Assembly (NCBI RefSeq): GCF_001650695.1
Contig: NZ_LWQS01000125.1
Location: forward strand, 1-64,000
Direction of reading: 5' to 3'
DNA from: Chloroflexus islandicus
GTDB lineage: Bacteria; Chloroflexota; Chloroflexia; Chloroflexales; Chloroflexaceae
DNA: 64,000 nucleotides
This document shows, piece by piece, positions 37,206 to 46,701 of this stretch. The translations under genes and the position numbers were made by a program. The notes below the pieces were generated by a model. It made no database searches. It saw only the letters and a program-made list of their open reading frames with translations, and was not told the DNA's origin. Position 1 is the stretch's first letter, and each line of letters opens with the position of its first letter.

Positions 37206-37290
37206 GGGCACTGCGCCGCAGTGCCCCTACGACCGCGCCGCAGTGCCCCTACGACCGCGCCGTAATGCCTAGGCATTGCACTGCAATGCC
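37201..37290. terminator. Hairpin cluster between ribF and the convergent dehydrogenase gene
   Basis: The first stem pairs 37201-37214 with 37218-37231 (14 bp, GCC loop) and overlaps the ribF stop codon. The phrase GCAGTGCCCCTACGACCGC is then repeated, followed by GGCATTGC / GCAATGCC at 37272-37290. It probably ends transcription from both sides. Same family as the hsp20 terminator. Confidence 0.65.
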
Positions 37291-37294
37291 CCTA

Positions 37295-38053
37295 CTACCG
37301 CGCCGTCCAACCGAGTGCGATTTCGTACACCGACCCAGTGATGGCGCCGGCGGCATCGGAACAGAGGAACGCCGCTAATCCGGCTACTTCAGACGGCTCA
37401 ATCAGGCGCTTAATCGCTGCCGGTTCGAGCATCACCTTCTCGATCACCTGATCTTCGGGAATGCCGCGGGTACGGGCTTGATCGGCGATCTGTTTTTCGA
37501 CCAGCGGCGTGCGCACGTAAGCCGGTGCAATCAGATTAACGGTAATCCCGTAGGGGCCACCCTCTAGTGCCGCGGTGCGGGTGAAACCGAGCAAGCCATG
37601 CTTCGCCGAGATATAGGCGCTCTTGAAGGGCGAGGCGCGCAGACTATGCACCGAACCGATATTCACAATTCGCCCGCGCCCATTGGCCTTCATGCTCGGC
37701 CAGACATACTTCGTAAGCCGGAAGGGGGCGGTTAACATCACCGCGATCATTGTCTCCCAGCGATCTTCGGGGAACTCTTCGATCGGATCAATGTGTTGAA
37801 AGCCGGCATTGTTGATCAGCGCATCCACCCGGCCATACGCATTGAGTGCCGCATCAACCGCTTGCCGGCAGCCGGCCTGCGTCGCGAGATCGACCCCCAC
37901 AAAGACACCGCCGAGCCGCTCGGCGACCGCCTCGCCGGCTGGGCCGGGCAAATCAACGATCACGACCCGATAGCCATCGGCAGCAAACCGTTCCGCGCAG
38001 GCCAAGCCGATCCCGCTCGCTGCGCCGGTAATCAGCGCCACATGCCCGTTCAT
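37295..38053 (-). CDS. 3-hydroxybutyrate dehydrogenase-like short-chain dehydrogenase
   Basis: 252 residues; AGAGGAGGTTCAACG before the ATG at 38053. Rossmann motif T-G-A-A-S-G-I-G (9-16), N-N-A-G (near 86), catalytic Ser in I-G-S-V-H-S and Y-I-S-A-K (Tyr-Lys). The stretch [16 protein letters not shown] resembles D-beta-hydroxybutyrate dehydrogenases, which interconvert 3-hydroxybutyrate and acetoacetate with NAD. Substrate assignment is by similarity only. Confidence 0.85.
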   Translation of the reverse strand: MNGHVALITGAASGIGLACAERFAADGYRVVIVDLPGPAGEAVAERLGGVFVGVDLATQAGCRQAVDAALNAYGRVDALINNAGFQHIDPIEEFPEDRWETMIAVMLTAPFRLTKYVWPSMKANGRGRIVNIGSVHSLRASPFKSAYISAKHGLLGFTRTAALEGGPYGITVNLIAPAYVRTPLVEKQIADQARTRGIPEDQVIEKVMLEPAAIKRLIEPSEVAGLAAFLCSDAAGAITGSVYEIALGWTAR

Positions 38054-38135
38054 CGTTGAACCTCCTCTTCCACACGCCCGTTGCCGCTATTGTAGCATAG
38101 CGCGCGGTGAGGCTGCGGCGCTGGGTTGGGGAAGC

Positions 38136-38792
38136 TCAAAGCTGCAAGGCCGCGCGGATTGCCGCTACGATCGCCGGCGGCGGCTGATCGGCATTCACGT
38201 GATGCACCACCCCGCGCGCTGCATAAAAATCGAGCACGGGGGCGGTCGCTTGCTCGTAGAGCTGGAGGCGGGCGCGAATGACGTCGGGTTGATCGTCGTC
38301 GCGTTGCATCAACACACCGCCGCGGGCCAAACATTGGGCAACGGTCTCGGTATCGTCGATATGCAACGTTACATCGCGCCCATCGGGACTGCGGCAGACG
38401 CGGCGGCCACTGAGGCGATGAATGATCGTCGCTTCGCTGAGATCGAGCACAATCACGGCATCAACTTGCCGGCCTTGCTCGGCCAGCAGTGTTTCGAGCA
38501 TCTGCGCTTGGGCCACGCTACGCGGATACCCGTCGAGCAGGCATGGCTGCGCCGGAGGGATCGCGTTCAGCCACGAGCGCATCAGCTCGGCCATCAGTGC
38601 GTCAGGCGCCAATTGCCCATGTTCGAGCAACGCCCCAATCTGTTGTCCGATTGGAGTTTGGGCCCGAATCTCGGCGCGCAATTGCTGGCCGGTGGCAATA
38701 ATGGCCATCCCGGTCTCGCGCGCCAACTGAGTGGCGATGGTCGTTTTGCCCGCACCGGGCGGGCCGATTAAGAGAATCGTCGGTGCTGTCAA
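38136..38792 (-). CDS. Adenylate kinase-like nucleoside monophosphate kinase
   Basis: 218 residues. P-loop G-P-P-G-A-G-K-T-T (10-18), NMP-binding region T-G-Q-Q-L-R, D-G-Y-P-R-S, R-L-S-G-R-R-V-C at the LID, Q-R-D-D-D-Q-P-D and R-L-Q-L-Y all follow adenylate kinase order. The LID lacks the zinc-binding four-cysteine pattern. T-G-Q-Q replaces the usual T-G-D, so AMP preference is not certain. It may be a second, divergent adk. Nine bases downstream of the Ser/Thr kinase gene, same strand. Confidence 0.82.
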   Translation of the reverse strand: MTAPTILLIGPPGAGKTTIATQLARETGMAIIATGQQLRAEIRAQTPIGQQIGALLEHGQLAPDALMAELMRSWLNAIPPAQPCLLDGYPRSVAQAQMLETLLAEQGRQVDAVIVLDLSEATIIHRLSGRRVCRSPDGRDVTLHIDDTETVAQCLARGGVLMQRDDDQPDVIRARLQLYEQATAPVLDFYAARGVVHHVNADQPPPAIVAAIRAALQL

Positions 38793-38801
38793 ACTCGTGC
38801 G

Positions 38802-41366
38802 TTACTTTGATACGCGCGCAATGGCTTCATCAATGCCGCGATAGTTCGGGTTGAGGCGCTTGGTCTCTTGGAAAGCAGCTAATGCCTCTGCGCGCCGGCC
38901 CTGCATTTCGTAGGAACGACCTAAGCCAAAATAAGCGTCGGCATAGTTCGGATCAAGCTCAATCGCTTGCTTAAACATAGGCTCAGCTTCGATGTAGCGA
39001 TTCGAGAAAAAAAGACTCCAGCCGAGACCATTGAAAATCTCTTCTTCTTGATCGTCGATTTGGCGGGCGCGTTCAAACGCCTCAATCGACTCACTGTACC
39101 GCTCTTGGTACTGCAAAATCCACCCCAATCCGTTATGGGCCAACACAAAATAGTCGTCGCGTCCGATCGACTGGCGATACGCCTCTTCTGCCTCTTGATA
39201 CAAGGTGTCTTGGGTGGCTTGATCAGTGCTGTTAAAACCAGCGAACAGTTTGGCTTCACCCAGATAGCCGTAAGCGGTCGCCGAATGCGGATTGCTATCA
39301 ATCGCTTGTTGTAAGTAGTCGATTGCATCGTTCCACCGGGTATCGTCAAAGGCGAGCCGGCCAAGCCCAAGTGAGGCAAGACTTTCGTTGGGATTCAGTT
39401 GGAGGGCCTTATCAAAGGCTTGGCGCGCCTCGCTAGTGTTGCCGTCAAAATAGGCTACCCAACCAAGACCGGCTTGGGCAGGGCTGAAGTTGGGGTCAAG
39501 TTCGAGCGCAGTATTGAATTCAGCCTGTGCTGTTGCGTTATCGTCAGCAGCCAGATAGATAGAGCCGAGTTCGTAGTGAAAGAAGGCCAATGCCGGATAG
39601 CTGTCAATTGCAGCTTCTAGGTTGGTAATCGCTTGCTCAAGCACATTCGGATCGTTACGCATCTGAAAATCTTGCCCGAAGGCCCAGCCGATCAGGGCGC
39701 GGGCGAAGGCGCGGTTGAGCGGATCGGCGGCGTCGAGCCGGTCTTCCGCATTGCCGATCGCAATAAAAGCGTCGTTCATGAGGCTATTGTTGCGGCTGTC
39801 TGCGGCATTAGAAGCTAGCGCTGCTGCGTATAACGCATAGCCAAGCGCAACCGAGTCGTCGGTAGCAATCGCTTCTTCGCCAGAGATACGCGCGTTCACC
39901 ACGTCACCGAGCTGGAAGTAGGCGTAACCGCTGATGCTATGCCCAAGTGCCTGCGCTTGGGAGTTGGGAGAAGCCAACAACGGTTCAGTGGCGGCAATCG
40001 CATCTTCCCAGTTGCCCTGTGCCAACAAAGCGCCGGCCAGCCGGGCATGGGCAGTCATATTGTTGGCATCAGCGGCAATGGCCGAGCGGTACGCGCTGAT
40101 CGCATCGGCTAAGCCGCCGGGGCGGGCTAGCGCCGCGTCACCATCGGCAATCAATTGGTCGGCTTTACTGGTGACGACCGCTGGTTCGCTAGGACGCGAA
40201 AAGACAAACGCAGCGATGCCACCGCCGATGATTAGCAGCACCATAATGATTCCCGCGATGATCCCAACCGGTGCGCTTTTGCGGGTGGTTTGGGCCGGTA
40301 CCGTTGGTGCATTCAGCGGGTTAGGGGCAGGAACGGTTGGCGCGGCGCTGTAGGGTTGCGCGACCGGCGCTGCCGGCGACTGCACGTATACCGGCGGCGG
40401 GGTCGGCGGGGAGCCATAGGCAGGCGGCGGGGTCGGCGAGGAGCCATAGGCGGGCCAGTTGGGCGCGCCGCTCACTGCTGCCGGCATGCCTCGCTGCGGC
40501 GTCAGCGGGCGGCTCAGATCATGCTCGCTCATCCCAACCGCTTGCCGGAGCGCCGCCACCATTTCTGCCGCCGAAGCAAACCGCGCTTCCGGCTTGCGGG
40601 CCAGCGCGCGCATAATCACATCTTCCACCGCGGGCGGCAGATCGCCGCGCACGTCGCGGGGCGGAATCGGCGCATGCACAAGGCGCGCAGCCAGCATCGC
40701 CATCGGCGTTTCGGCTTTGAAGGGAAAAGCCCCGGTCAAGAGTTCGTAGAGCATCACCCCGAGCGCGTAAATATCGGTAGCTGGCCCAACATTCGGCAAG
40801 CCTTGCGCCTGTTCCGGTGACATGTATTCGGGCGTACCCATCACCGTACCGGCCATGGTCAGACCGCCGGTACTGCTGCCAGTGCCACGCGCCAAGCCGA
40901 AGTCGGTGAGGTAGATCCAGCCGTCATCGGTAATCATGACGTTTGAGGGCTTAATATCGCGGTGAATAATCCCTTGCCGGTGGGCGTAATCGAGCGCCTC
41001 TCCCACCTGCGCCAGAATTTGCGCCGCGCGGTTGACGGGCAACGCACCCTCTTGCTCAAGCAACTGCTTGAGCGTCCGCCCCTTAATAAACTTCATCGCG
41101 ATGTAATGATAGCCGGCCACCTCACCGACCTCATAGATCGGCATAATATGCGGATGTTCAAGCCGGGCCGCGCTGCGCGCCTCTTGGCGAAAGCGAGCGA
41201 TATAACTCTGATCGCTGGTCAGACTCGGCGGCAGAATCTTCAGCGCCACGATCCGATCGAGATCAGTCTGGCGCGCTTTATAAACGACCGCCATACCGCC
41301 GCGTCCCAACTCCGAGAGAATCTCAAACCGGCCGATGGTCTGGCCAACTAGTGACACGTCGCTCAT
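38802..41366 (-). CDS. Membrane Ser/Thr protein kinase with extracytoplasmic TPR repeats
   Basis: 854 residues. Kinase domain about 13-275: G-R-G-G-M-A-V-V-Y-K, V-A-L-K (Lys43), H-R-D-I-K-P-S-N (Asp137), D-F-G-L-A (Asp155) and G-T-P-E-Y-M-S-P-E-Q; this is the PknB/Hanks type, apparently active. A Pro/Ala-rich linker with P-T-P-P-P repeats leads to one membrane span (about 366-390). The rest, about 400-850, is a series of TPR-like repeats (A-L-E-L-D-P-N-F, A-I-D-S-N-P-H-S, A-I-E-L-D-P-N-Y), presumably outside the membrane and binding partners. The adenylate kinase-like gene follows after 9 bp. No strong ribosome-binding site is seen. Confidence 0.92.
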   Translation of the reverse strand: MSDVSLVGQTIGRFEILSELGRGGMAVVYKARQTDLDRIVALKILPPSLTSDQSYIARFRQEARSAARLEHPHIMPIYEVGEVAGYHYIAMKFIKGRTLKQLLEQEGALPVNRAAQILAQVGEALDYAHRQGIIHRDIKPSNVMITDDGWIYLTDFGLARGTGSSTGGLTMAGTVMGTPEYMSPEQAQGLPNVGPATDIYALGVMLYELLTGAFPFKAETPMAMLAARLVHAPIPPRDVRGDLPPAVEDVIMRALARKPEARFASAAEMVAALRQAVGMSEHDLSRPLTPQRGMPAAVSGAPNWPAYGSSPTPPPAYGSPPTPPPVYVQSPAAPVAQPYSAAPTVPAPNPLNAPTVPAQTTRKSAPVGIIAGIIMVLLIIGGGIAAFVFSRPSEPAVVTSKADQLIADGDAALARPGGLADAISAYRSAIAADANNMTAHARLAGALLAQGNWEDAIAATEPLLASPNSQAQALGHSISGYAYFQLGDVVNARISGEEAIATDDSVALGYALYAAALASNAADSRNNSLMNDAFIAIGNAEDRLDAADPLNRAFARALIGWAFGQDFQMRNDPNVLEQAITNLEAAIDSYPALAFFHYELGSIYLAADDNATAQAEFNTALELDPNFSPAQAGLGWVAYFDGNTSEARQAFDKALQLNPNESLASLGLGRLAFDDTRWNDAIDYLQQAIDSNPHSATAYGYLGEAKLFAGFNSTDQATQDTLYQEAEEAYRQSIGRDDYFVLAHNGLGWILQYQERYSESIEAFERARQIDDQEEEIFNGLGWSLFFSNRYIEAEPMFKQAIELDPNYADAYFGLGRSYEMQGRRAEALAAFQETKRLNPNYRGIDEAIARVSK

Positions 41367-41424
41367 AAGTATCGCTCGCTAGCGGGGTGAACGCCGCCAC
41401 CCGCATTCTTTATTCCACCCAACA

Positions 41425-42246
41425 TTATGCCCCGGCTGCATAAGTATAACGACTGATCAGGTTGCCATTTGCATCTCGCAGGATGGCAGTATCGCCGGTA
41501 TTATTCCAAATCGGCCGGCGCGATCCCCAATAGAGGTTATTAGCATCGTTAACGCCAGCCTTCGTCCACAATTTCACTTCAGCGCCGCCGGCTAGGGTAA
41601 AGGCGGGGAAGGTATAGCTGTGTTTCGCGCCTTCGTCAATCAGCATCCACCCCGTGAGATCAACCGGTTCGTGGGAAGCGTTGGTAATCACCACAAATTC
41701 ACCCTCAAGATCATTGCCGGGCGGATCGTACTCAATGTAGGTAATGCTGACATTGGGCGGTTCAGCCACCAGCCGTTCAATATCAATAATCGACTCGGAC
41801 ACCTCATCGGTCAATAGTTCGGCGACATCTTCTTCGATCGGTTCTTCGTCAATGGTTGGTTCCGGCGTGACCGTCACCGGCAGGCGCTCCTCTGCTGATG
41901 CAGTCGTCACCGCAAGGGACTGAGTGGTGGCCGGTTCGACCATGGCCTCTTCCGGGGTAATGATCACGGTCAGATGCTGTTCGGGTTCCGGTTGGCGGCG
42001 GCGGGCCGGCGGCGTCTCATCAATCCAGCGCTTAATCTCGTGTTCAGCGATGCGGGCGAAATCACCGGGCAGGCTAGCAAAGCCGTGACTCAGCTCGTAG
42101 AGCGCGCGTTCCATGTGGGTGCGGCTTTGGGCAGGCAGCAAGCCAAGCGGCAGCCGCAAGAGACCGTACCCAAACCGGCCAATCCGAACGGTGGTCGTCT
42201 CGATCGCGTCGTAAAGCGGATCATTGTTCCTTGAGCGGGTAGACAT
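41425..42246 (-). CDS. Lamin-tail-domain (LTD) protein
   Basis: 273 residues from the ATG at 42246 (GGAGG upstream). The N-terminal 80 residues are helical without a clear family. A Glu/Pro/Thr-rich linker follows. The C-terminal 100 residues form a lamin tail domain: I-T-Y-I-E-Y-D-P-P-G-N-D, G-E-F-V-V-I-T-N, V-D-L-T-G-W, Y-T-F-P, W-T-K-A-G, N-L-Y-W-G and W-N-N-T-G-D-T-A-I-L-R-D. Bacterial LTD domains are Ig-like beta modules, often at the surface or linked to nucleases. No signal peptide seen, so its location is unclear. Confidence 0.83.
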   Translation of the reverse strand: MSTRSRNNDPLYDAIETTTVRIGRFGYGLLRLPLGLLPAQSRTHMERALYELSHGFASLPGDFARIAEHEIKRWIDETPPARRRQPEPEQHLTVIITPEEAMVEPATTQSLAVTTASAEERLPVTVTPEPTIDEEPIEEDVAELLTDEVSESIIDIERLVAEPPNVSITYIEYDPPGNDLEGEFVVITNASHEPVDLTGWMLIDEGAKHSYTFPAFTLAGGAEVKLWTKAGVNDANNLYWGSRRPIWNNTGDTAILRDANGNLISRYTYAAGA

Positions 42247-42302
42247 CGCACCCTCCTCGCATACGGCCAAGCCAGCGGTCACCAATCGATCGGCGTTATT
42301 CG

Positions 42303-44795
42303 TTATTGTAAACTCGTCACCAAACCAGCGTACTTATCGGTCAAGACCCGGGCATGCTCTTCGCTGCTGCCCTCGGCGATGACGTGGAAGAACGGCCCGT
42401 CGGGATCGGGCAAAATCAACACCCATTCCTGCCCCAGCTCGATCTTGATGCCATCGATCTGCTCGCCGTGGCGTTCGTGGTACTGCTGGTTGAGAATGCG
42501 CATCACCTTGCCTTTGCTCTCCCAGCGGCAAGGGACGCGCGTCTGCCAGAGGTAATAGGGCGGCAAATCGGCCAGCACCTCGCTGAGAGTGGTCTGGTTT
42601 AGGGTGAGCAGCTCCATCAGGCGGGCAATGGCGAACATCCCATCGGCAACGGGGTAGAAGTGGGGGAAGATATAGTTGCCGGTGCCATCACCGAGCAACA
42701 GCAGATCGGGCCGTTCGGCAGCCAGATTCATCAATGCGCCAAGATTAGCGCGGGTGCGAATGATGTTGCCGCCATAGCGGGCGGCAATCTGCTCGAAGGC
42801 GCGGGGGGCGGTGACCGGCACGGCCACAATGCCGCCGCCGTGGGCGCGCATCGCCAGCGCGGTCATCGCAGCCAGCGCGCGCAACCCATGCAGCCGCTGG
42901 CCGCGATCATCGATCAGAAAGATCTTTTCGCCGCCGGGGTCAAGACGCACACCGAATTGCGCGCCGACTACCGGCGTAATCTTGGTGAGCCGGGTCATCG
43001 CCGACTCAAAATCGGCGCTGGTCTGAAACACCATCCGCTCATCGAGGTTCACATTCAGCTCAACCGCATCTGCCCGCATACGGCGTAGAATCTCGGTCAT
43101 CACCGTGCTGGTGCTGGTGTTCGCATAGTCGATGACGATCGGAAACCCTTTGCCAAACGCAGCCTCTTGGCCGAGTGCGCGCATAAAGGCGGTGCGGTAG
43201 CGCTCTTCGACATCTTCGCCGTAGAAGATGCGGCCAATCTCATCGAGATAGGCGCGCCGGTAATCTTCGCGGAAGAAGGTGCTCTCGATCTTGCGTTCGG
43301 TGGCGCTGTTGATGTCTAGTCCAAGATGGTTGAAAAACTTAATCTCGGCAACGCGATTATCAAATGGCGAGATCCGCACATGCACGCCGCCGGCGGCGCC
43401 GCTGGCGTGGGTGTAATAGCGGGCGAGCGGGATGGGTACATTGCGCAGATCGCAGACATTGACCCCCGCCGAAGGCAAACCGGCGACAATTGCCCGCTTG
43501 AGCATACGTGGCGTAAAGTGCGCATCGCGGTTAATCGTGACGGTTGCGCCGCGGGGCAAGGTTGCGCCGTAGGCTGCCCCCAGCCGGGCGCACATCTCAG
43601 GGGTGATCTCGATATTGACTAGCCCGGTGATGCCATAGCGGCCAAACAGCACGCGCCGGCCTTGGCTGCCCCAGATAATGCTTGACGTGACCGTTGCGCC
43701 TTCATCAACCTCTTTGGAAGGCCAAATCTTAACGTTGGGCTGCACCACCGCGCCAGCGCCGATCTGCACTCCATCGCCGATCACGGCCCCCTCGAAGATC
43801 ATCGCACGCGAGCGAATATTGCACTGGCGCAGCACGATGGCGCCACGCAGTTCGGCCCGCTCGCCGATGTACGAATTGCGCCAAATGATCGAGCGATCGA
43901 TATTAGCCCGCGAGTCAACGATCGTATAATCACGGATCACCGACGGCCCGTGAATGATCACGCCACCCTTAATCTTGGCTCCATGACCAAGATAGATCGG
44001 CCCGTGCAGTTGGGCGTCAGGCGCGATTTCGGCGTCGCGGTCAACCCAGACATCGCCGCCGATGTTGTGACCGATCCGTGGCAGATTGACTTTGCCTGAC
44101 AGATAATCGCCGCAGGCGCGCATATACTCTTCAATTGTGCCCACGTCCGTCCAGTAGCCGTTGGCGATATAGCCGTGCAACCGGTCGCCGCGGTGGAGCA
44201 TACGCGGAAAGACATCTTTCGACCAGTCGGTGACGCGACCGCGTTCGATGTAGCTAAAGATGTCGGGGTTGAAGACGTAGATGCCGGTGTTGACCGTATC
44301 GGAAAAGACCTCGCCCCAGCTCGGCTTTTCGAGCAACTGGCGAATCCGGCCTTGCTCGTCGGTAATGATTACCCCGTAGTCAAGCGGGTTGGCGACGCGA
44401 GTCAAGGTGACGGTGGCCGTGGCGCCAGAGGCAATATGATGCTCGATAATTTGAGTCAGGTTGAAATCGGTCAGGGCATCGCCAGAGATAACGAGGAACG
44501 GCTCAGTCAGCAGATGTTCGGCGTTCTTGACACTCCCGGCGGTGCCGAGCGGCACCTCTTCGAGCGAGTAGGTAATATTCACGCCGTAGGCGCTGCCGTC
44601 GCCGTAGTAGTCTTGGATCACGTTGGCGAGATACTGCACCGTAATGATAATATCGGTGATTCCGTGCAGTTTGAGCAACTCAATAATATGCTGCATCACC
44701 GGTCGATCGACCAGCGATACCATCGGCTTCGGGCGATTAATCGTGAGCGGTCGCAGGCGAGTGCCCTCGCCGCCGGCCATCACAACGGCTTTCAT
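42303..44795 (-). CDS. Mannose-1-phosphate guanylyltransferase-like protein fused to a degenerate phosphomannomutase
   Basis: 830 residues. Residues 1-235: nucleotidyltransferase with [11 protein letters not shown] (8-18), R-P-K-P-M and S-G-D-A-L-T-D. Residues about 245-375: left-handed beta-helix hexapeptide repeats. Residues about 380-830: alpha-D-phosphohexomutase fold, but where the catalytic T-A-S-H-N-P loop should be there is V-R-I-S-P-F-D-N-R, so the phosphoserine is lacking. D-P-G-G-E-K keeps a metal-loop-like motif. The same three-part layout is known in other phototrophs and actinobacteria. The N-terminal half probably makes a nucleotide sugar for envelope glycans; sugar and nucleotide cannot be fixed by eye. 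Confidence 0.87.
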   Translation of the reverse strand: MKAVVMAGGEGTRLRPLTINRPKPMVSLVDRPVMQHIIELLKLHGITDIIITVQYLANVIQDYYGDGSAYGVNITYSLEEVPLGTAGSVKNAEHLLTEPFLVISGDALTDFNLTQIIEHHIASGATATVTLTRVANPLDYGVIITDEQGRIRQLLEKPSWGEVFSDTVNTGIYVFNPDIFSYIERGRVTDWSKDVFPRMLHRGDRLHGYIANGYWTDVGTIEEYMRACGDYLSGKVNLPRIGHNIGGDVWVDRDAEIAPDAQLHGPIYLGHGAKIKGGVIIHGPSVIRDYTIVDSRANIDRSIIWRNSYIGERAELRGAIVLRQCNIRSRAMIFEGAVIGDGVQIGAGAVVQPNVKIWPSKEVDEGATVTSSIIWGSQGRRVLFGRYGITGLVNIEITPEMCARLGAAYGATLPRGATVTINRDAHFTPRMLKRAIVAGLPSAGVNVCDLRNVPIPLARYYTHASGAAGGVHVRISPFDNRVAEIKFFNHLGLDINSATERKIESTFFREDYRRAYLDEIGRIFYGEDVEERYRTAFMRALGQEAAFGKGFPIVIDYANTSTSTVMTEILRRMRADAVELNVNLDERMVFQTSADFESAMTRLTKITPVVGAQFGVRLDPGGEKIFLIDDRGQRLHGLRALAAMTALAMRAHGGGIVAVPVTAPRAFEQIAARYGGNIIRTRANLGALMNLAAERPDLLLLGDGTGNYIFPHFYPVADGMFAIARLMELLTLNQTTLSEVLADLPPYYLWQTRVPCRWESKGKVMRILNQQYHERHGEQIDGIKIELGQEWVLILPDPDGPFFHVIAEGSSEEHARVLTDKYAGLVTSLQ

Positions 44796-44938
44796 GGCGG
44801 CTCCTGCTGACTGTCGATACCGCGATGACGGTGCTACGCGGCGGAGGGGGCGTCATTCCACAATGATGCTACCTTGACCCCTTTAGTATATCATGTCACG
44901 AACCTGCCCGGCAACCGCTTGCGGGCAGCGCTATCTCG

Positions 44939-44947
44939 TGCTATACT
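44939..44947 (+). promoter_or_regulatory. Extended -10 promoter of tRNA-Leu(UAG)
   Basis: TGC-TATACT ending eight bases before the tRNA; TTGCGG at 44917-44922 is a possible -35 with a long 19-base spacer. Confidence 0.5.
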
Positions 44948-44954
44948 CGCCAGC

Positions 44955-45038
44955 GGGGACGTGGCGGAATGGCAGACGCGCATGACTTAGGATCATGTGC
45001 CGCAAGGCGTGTGGGTTCAACTCCCATCGTCCCCACCA
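44955..45038 (+). tRNA. tRNA-Leu (anticodon UAG)
   Basis: Acceptor GGGGACG pairs with CGTCCCC, followed by A and encoded CCA (45036-45038). D-arm with TGGCGGAATGGCAGACG, anticodon stem CATGA / TCATG enclosing loop CTTAGGA (anticodon TAG). A long variable arm TGCCGCAAGGCG (class II) and T-arm GGGTTCAACTCCC. It reads CUA/CUN leucine codons. A minus-strand frame over it is spurious. Confidence 0.97.
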
Positions 45039-45051
45039 CTGTGACCGCACA

Positions 45052-46701
45052 TCACTGATGTGCGGCTTTTTGTTGCAATCCTTCGTGCAATCGCAGCGCG
45101 ATCCGTCGTCGTTCGAGATCAATGTTCAAGATAGTGGCGCTGACGCGGCAGCCAAGCGGAAATCGTTCGCGCAACGGTCGCGGATCGGGTGGAATCTGGC
45201 TGGTATGGGCCAACCCCTGCACACCGGGGAAGACCTCAATAAAGACGCCGAAACCGGTGATTCCGGCGACTTTGCCATTAACCTGCATCCCCACGGCAAG
45301 CTGTTGGGTGATATGAGACCACGGATCGGGCGTGAGGCGGCGGATGCTTAGGTTGACGCGCATCCGCGTCTCATCGATGCCGGTGACGGCAGCCCGCACC
45401 GTTTGGCCGGGGTGAAGGGCGGTGCGCGCATCGCTAATCCAACCCCAGTCAATGTCGCGTACATGGACAAACCCCTCGACCCCGCCGAGATCAATGACTG
45501 CGCCGTAGCTGAGCACGCGCATGACGACGCCTTCCACCACGCTGGCGACGGTAAAACTCGCCATGCGTTGCCGGCGCTGCTGTAAGCGTTCGTGGCACGA
45601 TGGCGGCAAGGAGAGTTCTAACGGCGACTCGGCGTGGTTTGACGGCGCTGTAGGGGCGCATTCGGCCAGCGCCGTCAAACAACGGGCAGCGTAACTGCGC
45701 AGCTCGGCGCTCGGATCGCTCTCGGCAATCTGTGCGATCAGCGGCAGACTTTCCCGATCCTGCCATTCCACCAAGACCTGCATCACTTTCATCAACAATG
45801 GCCGGCGGTTAGGCGCCGAGCGTTGCAACAAGGCCCGCAGTTCAGGGAGTGCGGCGCGATAGTTCGCCATGTGTAAGAAGCGAATCACCTCGTGTAAGAG
45901 GTGGCTGCCGTCTTCATTGAGCAGGGGGGCGATGGCTGGCGCTGCTTCCACCGCTTGGAGCTGGATCAGTGTGCGCACAGCTAAGGTGCGCAGGCCGACC
46001 ACGTAACGAGCGATCTCGACCAGCAGCGGCACGGCGGTACGGGCGCGCAAGCGGGCGAGTGCTTGCATCGCTACGCTTGCTGCCCGGCTAGGAATGCGCG
46101 GTTGGGCGTCGTGCCACGCGGTGATGCAATCTTCCAGCAAACGCATCAAGCCGGGCACGGCCGCCGGGGCGTGGAGGATGCCGGCGGCTTCGGCAGCGGC
46201 GATGCGGATGGTGAGATGCGGACTATTGAGAAAGTTGGGCAGCGCCACCGCGAGCGTGGTGTCGCCAAGCCGGGCGAGTGCGACGATCGCTGCTGCCACA
46301 ATCGGCGGTTCGGGGTCATCGAGACAGGCCGAGATCTGAGCGCGAGCCGCACTGATCTGGCGCCGGCCTAATGTGCGAATCGCGGCGGCGGCCACAAATG
46401 GTTTGGGATCATCAATTGCGGCCAGTAGCGCATCAATGACTGTTGCATTCAGCGGTTTACTGCTGTAGCCAATCGCTTCCGCTGCGACTTCGCGCACCAT
46501 TGCCCGTCGATGGTTGAGCGCCGGCAAGGCCAGCTCCGGATCAACGTCCATCCTCACCAACCGGCTGGCGGCGCGCGCCCGCACCAGTTGGTCACGCGAA
46601 TGGATCGCGCGCGCCAGCTCTTCGAGCTGATCGGTGATTAATTCGCTCAGGCGTTCACGGTCAAGTTCCGGATCGCCTTCGTAATCGTCGAGATCGCTCA
46701 T
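45052..46701 (-). CDS. HEAT-repeat protein with two C-terminal S1 RNA-binding domains
   Basis: 549 residues from the ATG at 46701, which overlaps the TGA of the upstream ligase gene (ATGA). Residues about 20-370 are helical HEAT-like repeats (R-A-R-A-A-S-R-L-V-R, V-R-E-V-A-A-E-A-I-G, V-A-A-A-A-I-R-T-L-G). Two S1 domains follow: about 388-465 (G-V-V-M-R-V-L-S-Y-G-A-V-I-D-L) and 470-540 (G-K-V-A-G-I-T-G-F-G-V-F-I-E-V-F). S1 domains bind RNA; HEAT repeats bind proteins. The combination suggests an RNA- or ribosome-linked scaffold. Not a protein family I recognise. Confidence 0.82.
   Translation of the reverse strand: MSDLDDYEGDPELDRERLSELITDQLEELARAIHSRDQLVRARAASRLVRMDVDPELALPALNHRRAMVREVAAEAIGYSSKPLNATVIDALLAAIDDPKPFVAAAAIRTLGRRQISAARAQISACLDDPEPPIVAAAIVALARLGDTTLAVALPNFLNSPHLTIRIAAAEAAGILHAPAAVPGLMRLLEDCITAWHDAQPRIPSRAASVAMQALARLRARTAVPLLVEIARYVVGLRTLAVRTLIQLQAVEAAPAIAPLLNEDGSHLLHEVIRFLHMANYRAALPELRALLQRSAPNRRPLLMKVMQVLVEWQDRESLPLIAQIAESDPSAELRSYAARCLTALAECAPTAPSNHAESPLELSLPPSCHERLQQRRQRMASFTVASVVEGVVMRVLSYGAVIDLGGVEGFVHVRDIDWGWISDARTALHPGQTVRAAVTGIDETRMRVNLSIRRLTPDPWSHITQQLAVGMQVNGKVAGITGFGVFIEVFPGVQGLAHTSQIPPDPRPLRERFPLGCRVSATILNIDLERRRIALRLHEGLQQKAAHQ

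Noticed and set aside
44931-45122. 63-codon minus frame over the tRNA-Leu
   Set aside because: It runs through the antisense of a tRNA; such frames are a common annotation artefact.
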